From Halalkalibacter krulwichiae (GTDB lineage Bacteria > Bacillota > Bacilli > Bacillales > Bacillaceae_D), in NCBI RefSeq assembly GCF_002109385.1, contig NZ_CP020814.1, positions 3,185,501 to 3,249,500 of the forward strand: a stretch of DNA of 64,000 nucleotides, written 5' to 3'. Within the stretch, counting starts at the first letter, position 1. Each line of letters starts with the position of its first letter. Shown here piece after piece: positions 47,101-54,681 of this stretch. The translations under genes and the position numbers were made by a program. The notes beneath the pieces were generated by a model. It saw only the letters and a program-made list of their open reading frames with translations, was not told the origin of the DNA and ran no database searches.

Positions 47101-47490
47101 ATTAGGAATTAAATCTGCTTTCATTGCATGTTGCGTTAACAGCCGTTGACAAAAACTATGAAACGTTGAGATATGAGCACGTTCAATCGCCTCTTTTTGT
47201 TCCTGCCAATACATTTGTGCCCGTTTATCATCAGCTTCAGTTTCCTTTTCTGCAAGTCGTTTTCTAATTCGATCCTTCATCTCTCTAGCTGCTTTCTCGG
47301 TAAAGGTAATCGCAGCAATCTCTTCAACCGTCGCACCGACAGGGTGGCTCGGATCTTTCAACTGCAATTCACATAGGTGAATAAAACGCTCTGTTAACAC
47401 ACGAGTTTTACCTGAACCAGCACCTGCAGAAACGAGAACAAGCGCTTTTTCACTAGTAATAGCTCGAAGTTGCGAATCATTAAATTTCAT
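44104..47490 (-). CDS. AddA-like UvrD-family helicase-nuclease
   Basis: An 1128-residue superfamily 1 helicase. Walker A AGAGSGKT is near residue 22, motif II DEFQDTN near 375, motif VI VAMTRARDYLY near 815, and a C-terminal PD-(D/E)XK nuclease (GEIDKVAI, LIDFKTNH) near 1015-1035. AGGAG seven bases upstream favours the second ATG at 47490. AddA is usually about 1230 residues, so this is shorter. It follows an AddB-like gene by 23 bases. It is likely involved in double-strand break processing, either as AddA itself or as a divergent paralogue. Confidence 0.85.
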   Translation of the reverse strand: MKFNDSQLRAITSEKALVLVSAGAGSGKTRVLTERFIHLCELQLKDPSHPVGATVEEIAAITFTEKAAREMKDRIRKRLAEKETEADDKRAQMYWQEQKEAIERAHISTFHSFCQRLLTQHAMKADLIPNSRVIDDVEARSRKRSILKTMLEEKEHHELALPLLQVMSKNQLFEYVEKVHDDIREFVVGEQAIMTLHVDEMLEKQKQAKLQAQVEIVKHFHENAVRCIEAFPLGGDLTKAQKSHVERITEGFQSITGSEEPTHYMSKVEPLMPSRSDKRWSEKVTSLYELFEGYWKPFKEKWKEIGGDGVVDEQTREITKRFVQLLKEFSRRYMYEKKIAGMLDFSDLQQKAVALLQHEAIKEVSQKQFRHMMVDEFQDTNRLQLEMLERIEPAFQFIVGDQKQSIYRFRGANVSLMNEREDLAHSLEDAEVILMNQNYRTQAPVIEAVNELFSYAMVSKRTHSYETVYAPLEAHRQSEQLNEKRVELTILENENEADCLHSYDVLANRLVEMIHTGFPRVNKDDRWVKPSWGDIAILIPARSHLLTLERALMNKGIPYVVSGGVGFYERQEIIDFVTFLRWLNRPFEELHLLAILRNPICGLTVDDFLTLKSEIGENEALYQLVYDQRHSSYNQLPTHIQKACQFVQKWLETWTPFRPKATLEATLDSIFNETGLRTALFLQQNGLQKVRNVEKLIQTIAGTNNKDLETILMELEERIALSEKEGESEVERVDGDVIQIMTVHASKGLEFPIVCLPQLERQNKGDKGSIRFHADFGIVLNVEMDLSEFEEDSIVHETPAFGIVKDRANAEAREEAKRLFYVAMTRARDYLYMIGEQSKASHTWLDMTQGALEQTNLSKNIVTNNEIIDQENVQDLQSIYTPPTKVEKNKVPISFSVSEVMLFIKDPIAYFNKHVIGIPEIILFNDEPRLYDKKYQVDASRLGSLVHRACELRDSGLPQEQALVQALREEELDGSLQYETQMQKLMQVYTDEVKEHLGETLINEWGFSTFIEGAEIIGEIDKVAIKNGKRHLIDFKTNHIKKSGSELLEFYWPQLVLYKIAYEQETKELIDELSLFVFRDEAAPLHSLESNTNQENKIRKAIRTMVTLREQQAPKSAYQELVSTFESL

Positions 47491-47513
47491 CATTGTACTC
47501 CTTTCTCATAGCC

Positions 47514-50396
47514 CTATCCATTGGCCTGTTCTCTCTTTTCATCGGTCACTCTGCAAATCGAGCGATACTGGCAAAATTGAGAGCACTCTAAAGGAGCGAC
47601 TGGGAAGTTCGAATGCATCCCTCTCCATAGTTCTTCTATTCGCTCGATTAGATTATGGGAGATTAAGAATTGCTCCGTTCCTAACTCATCTTCGCGATTA
47701 CGACAGTGGGAAGAGACTTTGTATCGAGATTCCTTCCCAACATGTTCACTTCGCCAAATTCCATTTCCTGCTCGTTTGTTTGGCTCTTTTAAAGAAATAT
47801 ACGTTGCTCCGTCTGCTTTTACTGTCGCTTCCTCTATACGCTCTATTTCTTCTCTTATCGCATAGGCATATAACGGTAACTGCAGTTTCAAACCTGCCTT
47901 CACGTCCTCCATTTTTACACTTGCTTGACCAGATTTATAATCATAAATAACAATTGAATCATCTAAACGATCGACCCGGTCCGCTTTTCCTGTCAAAACA
48001 AGCTTTTGACCGTTCGATAACTGTATTTCAAAACGGATAGGTTTCTCAAGTGCCATCATTTCCATTTTTTGCAAATGATCATTGTCCCAAAAGTGTTTTC
48101 GCTCTGCTATCCACCAACGTAATAGTCGTTTTTTCCATTCAGCCTTCGTTAGTTCTAAATCAAACCGTGATATTTCTAGACTTTGATTTTCAATTTGTTC
48201 CCATTTTTCTTCAAATAATCCCTCTAAACGTTCGGGTATTTTCAGTATGTCTTCCCTTGCCTCTATAAACGATCTGCCAATCGCAGAAGTTTCTATATAT
48301 AACTGTTCAATTATTGAGTGCATCAAATGACCAATATCAATTGGTGAAACTTTTTCTTGGAGTGCTTGCGGTTCATCTACTTGCAAAATTCTTTCCATTC
48401 CATACTTAAATGGACATCGCGCATAGCTTTCTAAAGCTGTAACCGACACAACTGGCTGAAGAGGTTTATCATTGTAAAGTGAAATCGGCTCTTCCGCTTC
48501 CTCTATTCGCTTAATTCTGTGTAATAGATGCTCGATTGTTTCTGGTTGCTCTTCAACCAAACAACCCTTTCCGACATGATAAGAAATTTTTTCGATTTGA
48601 TCTGTAGTGGAATAAGCTACTTTTGCTTCAATCCTTTTCTCTAACGTCCATACTTTATCTGCTTTTCCAACCTGTTCTAATAATGGAGACGGCAACTTAG
48701 GATGGTTAACATCAATGCCTTTAACATACGTATACGTTACCGACTCTGCAACATAAGGCAATTGTGCAAAATGAGCTTGCTGCTTCAGTCTAAAATGCTC
48801 TTGAGTAGGAGGACTATAACGAACGAGGCCTTCGGTTAAATCCCTTTCTTGAACATAACCGCTCAGTCGATGAACGGCTGGAAAAACACCTTCATTCATT
48901 CCAACGACATAAAGCTTCTTCCCTTTAAATAGACCTACGTCTCTCCACGTATGAACTGCAAGGCCTTTTTTCGACCCCCGTGCTTCAAAAAGGTGAAGTT
49001 TCTCACCAAGATTTTCAACCCATTCTACAAGTAAATCATGAGTCATCATCAAAGAGCCTAAGCCCTTTTCACGTAAAAGCTGTTCATATGTTTGCAATTC
49101 ATTTTTTAGTTCGGTAAAGGCTTTATGCTCATCTGCCAATTCACGCAATTTGGAGACGTCTTCCTCCACCTTCATACTATTTATCCAGTTTGTTTCAAAC
49201 GTCCACTTTTCTAAAAGTTCTCGTATTTCTTTTAGATACTCAACAAATGAATTTTGTTGTTTCCAGCGCACTTGGCTTACCTGTTCATAAAATGCCTGAA
49301 TCTTCTCGTCATACCACTCACCTGTTTGCAGAAAGGCTTGTTTTTGTTTTGCAAAATCTAGCCCACTTACTTGGTACAACCTTAATATGAGTTCAATAAG
49401 AGGTAGCTGCTCCCATTTTGACTTAGGCCTACCATCTCGTTCTAGTATAGCGACAATAAATGAATGAATCGTGGTGGTGGACACTTTACGTTTTCGTGCT
49501 TTATTTATAGGGACTTCATACATCTTTGCAAATCGTTCAAGCTGTTCCATCCCCTTACTCTCATCGACTACAAGAATTCCTGCTTCTTCATAATTCTTAT
49601 AGCTCAAACTTATTTCCTCAAGGATTCCTCTCCATTGCTCTTCTTCAGTTGACGCAGCTACTAGTTCGTTTTCAACCATAACTTCAACTTCTTCTAAACT
49701 TCCTCTTTCATCCTCAAACCCCATCTTAATTAATTCACTAACAGTCTTGTCAACAAGCTCAAGCGCTGGATGATGCGGAATATAAACATTCACGGCAACA
49801 CCTGCTTTTTTTAACGCTTCAATGAAAAGAGCTTGAAGAGGGCTAAAATCATAATAGCCATCAACAACAACAAGGGAAATTTCGACCTGGCTTGGCTCGT
49901 CTAATAAAACGCGGATCGCTCTTAACAAAATATTTTCAGGATCTAACAAATTACGATTATGAATCGTTTCCTTTTCATAGCTTTTAAAAAGCGAAACAAG
50001 TGGCTGTAGAGACAACGGACTATGATCAACCTCTAAACCAAGACGTTTTATTTGCCCGTAAGTATCAGCGTAAGCGCGTGCTTTCCCTGATACAACTAGG
50101 TCATCCCGTAACATCTCGTCTTCTCTAATAAATTGCAAGAAAAACAACGTTCGTTCTTCTTCTGTTAAAGGTATATAAGAAACGTTAGCTTGTTGTAAGA
50201 TGTAACTGGCAATGTCATCAAAAGTCGTAAAAGGCAAACTCGGTTGCTTCCTCCTCGCTTCTTGCAACCACATATGAGAAGGCAAAACGTAAAATGCCGT
50301 TTTCTTTTCTTCTTTTTGAATCGAAAATGTTTCTTTTAACCTGGTTTGATTTGCAACTTTTGTAACATGAGTGCCATAAATGACATGTTTACTCAT
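47514..50396 (-). CDS. AddB-like PD-(D/E)XK nuclease
   Basis: A 960-residue protein with a C-terminal Cas4/RecB-type nuclease. First cluster Cys in YARCPFKYG near 657, nuclease residues in GKADRVDRL and YDYKSG near 805-820, and further Cys ligands in CSQFCQYRSIC near 940, suggesting a 4Fe-4S cluster as in AddB. Canonical AddB begins with a Walker A loop and is about 1160 residues; here the N-terminus (MSKHVIYGTHVTK) has no GxGKT and is shorter. The ATG at 50396 follows GGAGGGG. It overlaps the acetyltransferase gene by 8 bases. Confidence 0.8.
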   Translation of the reverse strand: MSKHVIYGTHVTKVANQTRLKETFSIQKEEKKTAFYVLPSHMWLQEARRKQPSLPFTTFDDIASYILQQANVSYIPLTEEERTLFFLQFIREDEMLRDDLVVSGKARAYADTYGQIKRLGLEVDHSPLSLQPLVSLFKSYEKETIHNRNLLDPENILLRAIRVLLDEPSQVEISLVVVDGYYDFSPLQALFIEALKKAGVAVNVYIPHHPALELVDKTVSELIKMGFEDERGSLEEVEVMVENELVAASTEEEQWRGILEEISLSYKNYEEAGILVVDESKGMEQLERFAKMYEVPINKARKRKVSTTTIHSFIVAILERDGRPKSKWEQLPLIELILRLYQVSGLDFAKQKQAFLQTGEWYDEKIQAFYEQVSQVRWKQQNSFVEYLKEIRELLEKWTFETNWINSMKVEEDVSKLRELADEHKAFTELKNELQTYEQLLREKGLGSLMMTHDLLVEWVENLGEKLHLFEARGSKKGLAVHTWRDVGLFKGKKLYVVGMNEGVFPAVHRLSGYVQERDLTEGLVRYSPPTQEHFRLKQQAHFAQLPYVAESVTYTYVKGIDVNHPKLPSPLLEQVGKADKVWTLEKRIEAKVAYSTTDQIEKISYHVGKGCLVEEQPETIEHLLHRIKRIEEAEEPISLYNDKPLQPVVSVTALESYARCPFKYGMERILQVDEPQALQEKVSPIDIGHLMHSIIEQLYIETSAIGRSFIEAREDILKIPERLEGLFEEKWEQIENQSLEISRFDLELTKAEWKKRLLRWWIAERKHFWDNDHLQKMEMMALEKPIRFEIQLSNGQKLVLTGKADRVDRLDDSIVIYDYKSGQASVKMEDVKAGLKLQLPLYAYAIREEIERIEEATVKADGATYISLKEPNKRAGNGIWRSEHVGKESRYKVSSHCRNREDELGTEQFLISHNLIERIEELWRGMHSNFPVAPLECSQFCQYRSICRVTDEKREQANG

Positions 50397-50847
50397 TTTT
50401 ACCCCTCCACCTGCGCATATCAAGATGATTGATTCCATCTAATAAATAAATGTCCGAAACTGGTTGAAAGCCAAAAGATTGATAAAAATACGTTAAGTAC
50501 TCCTGCGCATGAATTAAAATGGAATCGTCATGAAATTCGTTAGTAATTAACGATATTGCATGTTCTAACAACTCTTGTCCATATCCTTTAGCACGTTCAC
50601 TTTCTCTTACAATGACTCTTCCAATCGAAGCATCCTCATAAAGTGTGCCGCTTTTAAATAACCGACTGTACGCCTGAAGCTTTCCATCTTTGTAACCTAA
50701 AAGATGAAAGGCAATCTGATCCTTATCATCAAGCTCCTGATAGACACAAGCTTGTTCAACTACAAATACCTCTATTCTCAATTGAACGAGTTCGTATAAT
50801 TCATCAACCGTTAACTGATTAAATTCTTTTACCTTCCAATTTAACAC
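50389..50847 (-). CDS. ElaA-type GNAT acetyltransferase
   Basis: A 152-residue GNAT protein. The start WKVKEFNQLTVDELYELVQLR followed by EVFVVEQ is typical of ElaA-like proteins; the acetyl-CoA loop is RESERAKGYGQELL near residue 85. The substrate is unknown. It is first in a three-gene unit with the AddB- and AddA-like genes, overlapping the second by 8 bases. A functional link to DNA repair is not established. Confidence 0.82.
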   Translation of the reverse strand: MLNWKVKEFNQLTVDELYELVQLRIEVFVVEQACVYQELDDKDQIAFHLLGYKDGKLQAYSRLFKSGTLYEDASIGRVIVRESERAKGYGQELLEHAISLITNEFHDDSILIHAQEYLTYFYQSFGFQPVSDIYLLDGINHLDMRRWRGKNE

Positions 50848-51013
50848 TTCTATATCCCCTAGAATTGAATATTACTATTTTAGCATTTTACGTCATGACT
50901 AAAAAAGAAAACACGCTAAAAAGTGTCCTCTTATTTCCTGGGCACTCTTGTATTTTTTGGCGCATATACTGTGAAGAATCTTAGCAAGAAACTTAAAATG
51001 AGGTGGCGATCAC

Positions 51014-52468
51014 ATGGCAGTCATAAAAGGTAGTGATTATATTGACCGGATTGATCAATTACAAAATGAAGTATGGATAGACGGAGAGCAAGTAACGGGA
51101 AAGTTATCTGAACACCTTGCTTTTAAAGGCATTTTGCATAGCAAAGCCGCACTATATGATTTGCAACACGATCCTAAATTAACACACCTCCTTACTTGTA
51201 CCTCTTCTACAAGTGATGATTGCTATAATTTTGCCTTTGAGCAACCAACAACGATTGAAAAGCTTACGAAAAGACGAATGGCAACTCAATTTTGGGCTAG
51301 AAAAAGTGGGGGAACCATCGGCCGCTCACCAGATTATATTAATACAGCTATTATGACATTAGGATCTTCCCATTCATTTTTTAAAGAGCCTTATTCAACG
51401 AACATTAAGCAAATTTTTGAACACGCGAGAAAAAACGATCTATCCTTTACCCATACGTTTATCAACCCGCAAGTTAATCGCTCTCCACATTATCTTGAAT
51501 TTTCCGATGATCGTGAAAATATTATTGCTGCAAAAATCATTGATGAAACCGAGGAAGGAATTGTTATTCAAGGAGCACGTTTGCTTGCAACTCAAGGAGG
51601 ATTGACAGATGAAATATTAGTTCTGCCTGTTGGGGGAAATACGATCGATCCTGACTATGTGTATGCTTTCGCCATTCCATCGAATACACCTGGCTTAAAG
51701 TTCCTATGTCGAGAATCCTATGCAAAAATGGTTACAAGTGAATATGATTATCCTTTAACTTCACATTTTGATGAAATTGATTCAATTGTTGTTTTTGACA
51801 ATGTTTTGGTTCCGTGGGACCGTGTCTTTCTCTATAAAGATTTGGAAGCCGTTGGTCGAATTTATACGATACCTAATTTAAATATCATGCTCTTATTTCA
51901 AGCCGTTTGCAGGCAAGTTGTTAAAACAGAGTTTTTACTTGGGTTAACAGAAACGCTTGCTCAAACGCTCGCTATCACTGAGTATCAACATGTTCAAGAA
52001 AAACTTACAGAGCTGATCATGACTCTAGAAATCATGCAATCTCTACTTACGAAAGCAGAAGTAGAAGCAAAACAAAATGAATTTGGAACGATGGTACCCG
52101 ATGCAAAGCCCTTAATGGTTGCCTCCAGCTATTATCAAAAAACATACCCACGTCTTGTCGAGGTTCTACACTTACTAGGAGCAAGTGGCTTGACTGCCTT
52201 GCCGACAGAGAAAGACTTCCGTTCTGAAATTGGCAAGGACCTAGAAAAGTATTTACAAGCAAGAAATTGTTCTGCTGATGACCGAGTTCAACTATTTCGA
52301 TTAGCATGGGACTTAACGATGAGTCCCTTTGGATCAAGACAAACACAATACGAGCGTTATTTTTTTGGTGATCCAATTCGTTTATCATCAGCACTTTATC
52401 TCTCTTATGACAAAAGTCCATTTACCGATCAAGTTCAATCGTTTTTAGCAAGAAAGAAAAAGAAGTGA
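51014..52468 (+). CDS. HpaB-family 4-hydroxyphenylacetate 3-monooxygenase
   Basis: A 484-residue flavin-dependent monooxygenase or related vinylacetyl-CoA isomerase fold. Conserved pieces include HTFINPQVNRSP near 150, SIVVFDNVLVPWDRVFLY near 270 and LLGASGL near 400. Such enzymes hydroxylate phenols using FADH2 from a separate reductase. No HpaC reductase is nearby. B. subtilis YoaI is the relative I recall. AGGTGG precedes the ATG, and it is a single-gene unit. Confidence 0.82.
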   Translation: MAVIKGSDYIDRIDQLQNEVWIDGEQVTGKLSEHLAFKGILHSKAALYDLQHDPKLTHLLTCTSSTSDDCYNFAFEQPTTIEKLTKRRMATQFWARKSGGTIGRSPDYINTAIMTLGSSHSFFKEPYSTNIKQIFEHARKNDLSFTHTFINPQVNRSPHYLEFSDDRENIIAAKIIDETEEGIVIQGARLLATQGGLTDEILVLPVGGNTIDPDYVYAFAIPSNTPGLKFLCRESYAKMVTSEYDYPLTSHFDEIDSIVVFDNVLVPWDRVFLYKDLEAVGRIYTIPNLNIMLLFQAVCRQVVKTEFLLGLTETLAQTLAITEYQHVQEKLTELIMTLEIMQSLLTKAEVEAKQNEFGTMVPDAKPLMVASSYYQKTYPRLVEVLHLLGASGLTALPTEKDFRSEIGKDLEKYLQARNCSADDRVQLFRLAWDLTMSPFGSRQTQYERYFFGDPIRLSSALYLSYDKSPFTDQVQSFLARKKKK

Positions 52469-52490
52469 ATTGAATCAAATAAACAACGGC

Positions 52491-52530
52491 AAAAAAACTA
52501 GCTAGAGAGGACTCACTAGCTAGTTTTTTT
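52491..52530. terminator. Bidirectional terminator
   Basis: AAAAAAACTAGCTAG and CTAGCTAGTTTTTTT between convergent genes. Confidence 0.92.
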
Positions 52531-52534
52531 AAAG

Positions 52535-52897
52535 TTAAAAAGAGATAATGCCCATTCCGAGTAATACAACAAGTACAAGGGTAAGAGCAAATAATCCCCA
52601 ATACATAGGTGCTCTTGAACCAATCGTTCCTTTTTTGGTTTTAACAAGAATCATTTCAATGGCATAAATCAGTACTAGAGCTAAGATACCTTTTAATACG
52701 TATACAAACGGGAATTGCAAACTGATTAAGAGCGTTACACCAGAGAAAATCATAATGACATAGAATAAACGTAAGATCATATGTACAATTTTAGCACCTT
52801 TTTGCTTGCCAGCTTTAAGTAAGAAATAAGCAATAACAAACAAAAGAATGGTTAGCCACCATGAGTCAACATGTGCATGATACATCCCAGTTACCAT
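52535..52897 (-). CDS. yisL: YisL family (DUF1516) membrane protein
   Basis: A 120-residue integral membrane protein with four hydrophobic helices, start MVTGMYHAHVDSWW with AAGGAGGG upstream. The segment KGAKIVHMILRLFYV matches B. subtilis YisL almost exactly. Function is unknown. The 320 bases upstream to 53221 contain no gene I can support. Confidence 0.85.
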   Translation of the reverse strand: MVTGMYHAHVDSWWLTILLFVIAYFLLKAGKQKGAKIVHMILRLFYVIMIFSGVTLLISLQFPFVYVLKGILALVLIYAIEMILVKTKKGTIGSRAPMYWGLFALTLVLVVLLGMGIISF

Positions 52898-53221
52898 ATT
52901 TCACCCTCCTTTTTAAATAGCACTTCCTCTATTATAAACGAAAACAAACAGAAGTAATAACATGAACCGTTAACAAATTCCAAACGATTACGAACTTCAT
53001 GAATTTGTTCGGTAGAAAATCTATCAAAAATTTCCCTCTCATTTGCTTTTTTCCCTATACTTTCTTTAAGCCACCTAAATAAAACAATTAATCTAAATTT
53101 AACAATCAATTAACTTAGATCCCATGCTCTTTTGCTATGATTAAAGAGCAAGTGCTTAGCTACCTAACACGCTAACATCTATCATAATACAACTAACACA
53201 AGAAATTTGGAGGGGATATAA

Positions 53222-53467
53222 ATGGAATCAACAGAGCATTTTTCGATTGCTCAGAACTTCAGTAGTAAAAAAGTATTTCAATTAGTAAGTGTAGCAAATC
53301 AATTTGAAAGCAACATTTTAATTGAACTAAATGAAAAAAAACTAAATGCAAAAAGTTTGTTAAGTGTTGGTATGCTCCATGGCCTTAATGGACGAATATG
53401 TGTTCATGCTGAAGGTACCGACTCCAAAACAGCCCTTCATGAGTTAAAAAGAATTTGTTTAGATTAA
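53222..53467 (+). CDS. HPr-like protein lacking the phosphorylatable histidine
   Basis: An 81-residue protein with the length and layout of HPr/Crh. The region around HPr Ser46 is kept (NAKSLLSVGML), followed by the GxxVxxxAEGxD-like GRICVHAEGTDSKTAL. The HPr active-site GLHARPA near residue 15 is replaced by NFSSKKV, so phosphotransfer through His15 cannot occur. It may act like Crh in regulation, or be diverged further. AGGGG precedes the ATG. No PTS gene is nearby. Confidence 0.75.
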   Translation: MESTEHFSIAQNFSSKKVFQLVSVANQFESNILIELNEKKLNAKSLLSVGMLHGLNGRICVHAEGTDSKTALHELKRICLD

Positions 53468-53538
53468 CCTAAGCTCATACCCCCTCTCAAGAGGGCCAAC
53501 CATATTTAGAGATCGCCATTGGCCCATACGTCGAACAA

Positions 53539-53573
53539 CTTGAGAAGGAGAACCTCCCCCTTCAAGACTTTTT
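53539..53573 (+). terminator. Possible terminator of the HPr-like gene
   Basis: CTTGA-(GA)-AGG pairs with CCTTCAAG, followed by ACTTTTT. The stem is bulged, so this is moderate evidence. Confidence 0.4.
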
Positions 53574-53598
53574 AAAAAAGGCTCCACATATTACTTCG

Positions 53599-53643
53599 AG
53601 GGCGTCTCCAAAGGTAAAAAGTAAACCTTGGAGACGCCCCCTT
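53599..53643. repeat. Intergenic palindromic repeat, copy 6
   Basis: GGGCGTCTCCAAAGGT pairs with ACCTTGGAGACGCCC (one bulged A), loop about eight bases, between the convergent HPr-like and tatC genes. Confidence 0.82.
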
Positions 53644-53646
53644 TAT

Positions 53647-54390
53647 TTACGCAATATCATTTGATAAATCGGAACGAACAGACTTTGCCTTTGCTCGTTT
53701 ATAAACAAACTTTGATAAAATAACACTACATTCATAAAGCAAGATGAGTGGGATGATCACTAATACATCTGATAAAAAATCTGGAGGAGTAATTAATATT
53801 GATATAATAATTAGAATAAAGTAGGCATATTTCCGAGATTTTTGTAGTGCATAAGGATTAAGAATACCAAGGCTTGTTAAGAACATTATGACGACTGGAA
53901 TTTCAAATAGAAATCCAAAAGGCAAGGTCATTTGCATCATAAACTGAAAATACTTTTCTGTTGTGTAGAACATCTCGAATAAGTCCCCAGCTAATGCAAC
54001 TAGAAATTGCAAGACTAGTGGAAACAAGATAAAATACCCAAAACAAATTCCAAGTAAAAATAATAGAAATAAAGCTGGTATATAGGCGAGTGTGATTTTC
54101 CGTTCTTTTGCATCTAATGCTGGGCGTACAAATAACCAAATCTGATAAGCGGCTATAGGAATCGTCACTGCAATAGCAAACACACTTGCAATTTTTAAAT
54201 AGACCCACAAAATATCACTGGGCCCTAGTATAGCTAATTTACTAGGTAAATCTCTTACTAAAAATACATAAATTTTATCAACAAAGATAAATGCAGTTAC
54301 TAATGAAACAACAAAAGCACATAGAGTCACAATGATTCTTTTCCTTAGTTCTTCAAGATGATCAACCAACTGGAACGTGTTGTCATTCAT
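53647..54390 (-). CDS. tatC: Twin-arginine translocase subunit TatC
   Basis: A 247-residue membrane protein with six hydrophobic helices and the conserved N-terminal LVDHLEELRKRI; FVRPALDAKERK and PFGFLFEIPVV lie mid-protein. It binds twin-arginine signal peptides. AAGGAGAG before the ATG at 54390 supports this start. It follows tatA by 76 bases, in an operon whose first gene is the Tat substrate phoX, like the phoD-tatAd-tatCd arrangement of B. subtilis. Confidence 0.93.
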   Translation of the reverse strand: MNDNTFQLVDHLEELRKRIIVTLCAFVVSLVTAFIFVDKIYVFLVRDLPSKLAILGPSDILWVYLKIASVFAIAVTIPIAAYQIWLFVRPALDAKERKITLAYIPALFLLFLLGICFGYFILFPLVLQFLVALAGDLFEMFYTTEKYFQFMMQMTLPFGFLFEIPVVIMFLTSLGILNPYALQKSRKYAYFILIIISILITPPDFLSDVLVIIPLILLYECSVILSKFVYKRAKAKSVRSDLSNDIA

Positions 54391-54466
54391 CTCACTCTCT
54401 CCTTCCATTTAACTGAAAAAAGAAGATGTAAGCTATGCTAAAAATTCTTACATCCTCTTTCGTTAT

Positions 54467-54664
54467 TTACACCGTTTTTTCTTTTTTCATCGAGTCTTCT
54501 TCCTCTTTTTTGTCATCACTCATGATTTCATTTGTAGAGCGTTTAAACTCGCGCAATGTTTGGCCAAAAGCTCGACCAATTTCTGGGAGCTTAGAAGGTC
54601 CAAAAATAATGAGGGCAATCACTAAGACAAGTATAAGACCTGGAATTCCAATATTTTGTAACAT
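54467..54664 (-). CDS. tatA: Twin-arginine translocase subunit TatA
   Basis: A 65-residue protein with one N-terminal membrane helix ([22 protein letters not shown]), the [11 protein letters not shown] hinge, and an amphipathic helix, then a charged tail. It forms the Tat pore. It lies between phoX and tatC; GGAGAGGAAGAAGG precedes the start. Confidence 0.93.
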   Translation of the reverse strand: MLQNIGIPGLILVLVIALIIFGPSKLPEIGRAFGQTLREFKRSTNEIMSDDKKEEEDSMKKEKTV

Positions 54665-54681
54665 CCTTCTTCCTCTCCTCT

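Noticed and set aside
52891..53109. Open frame of 72 codons on the minus strand upstream of yisL
   Set aside because: The only start is a TTG without a ribosome site, it overlaps the yisL start and site, and the product shows no recognisable pattern.
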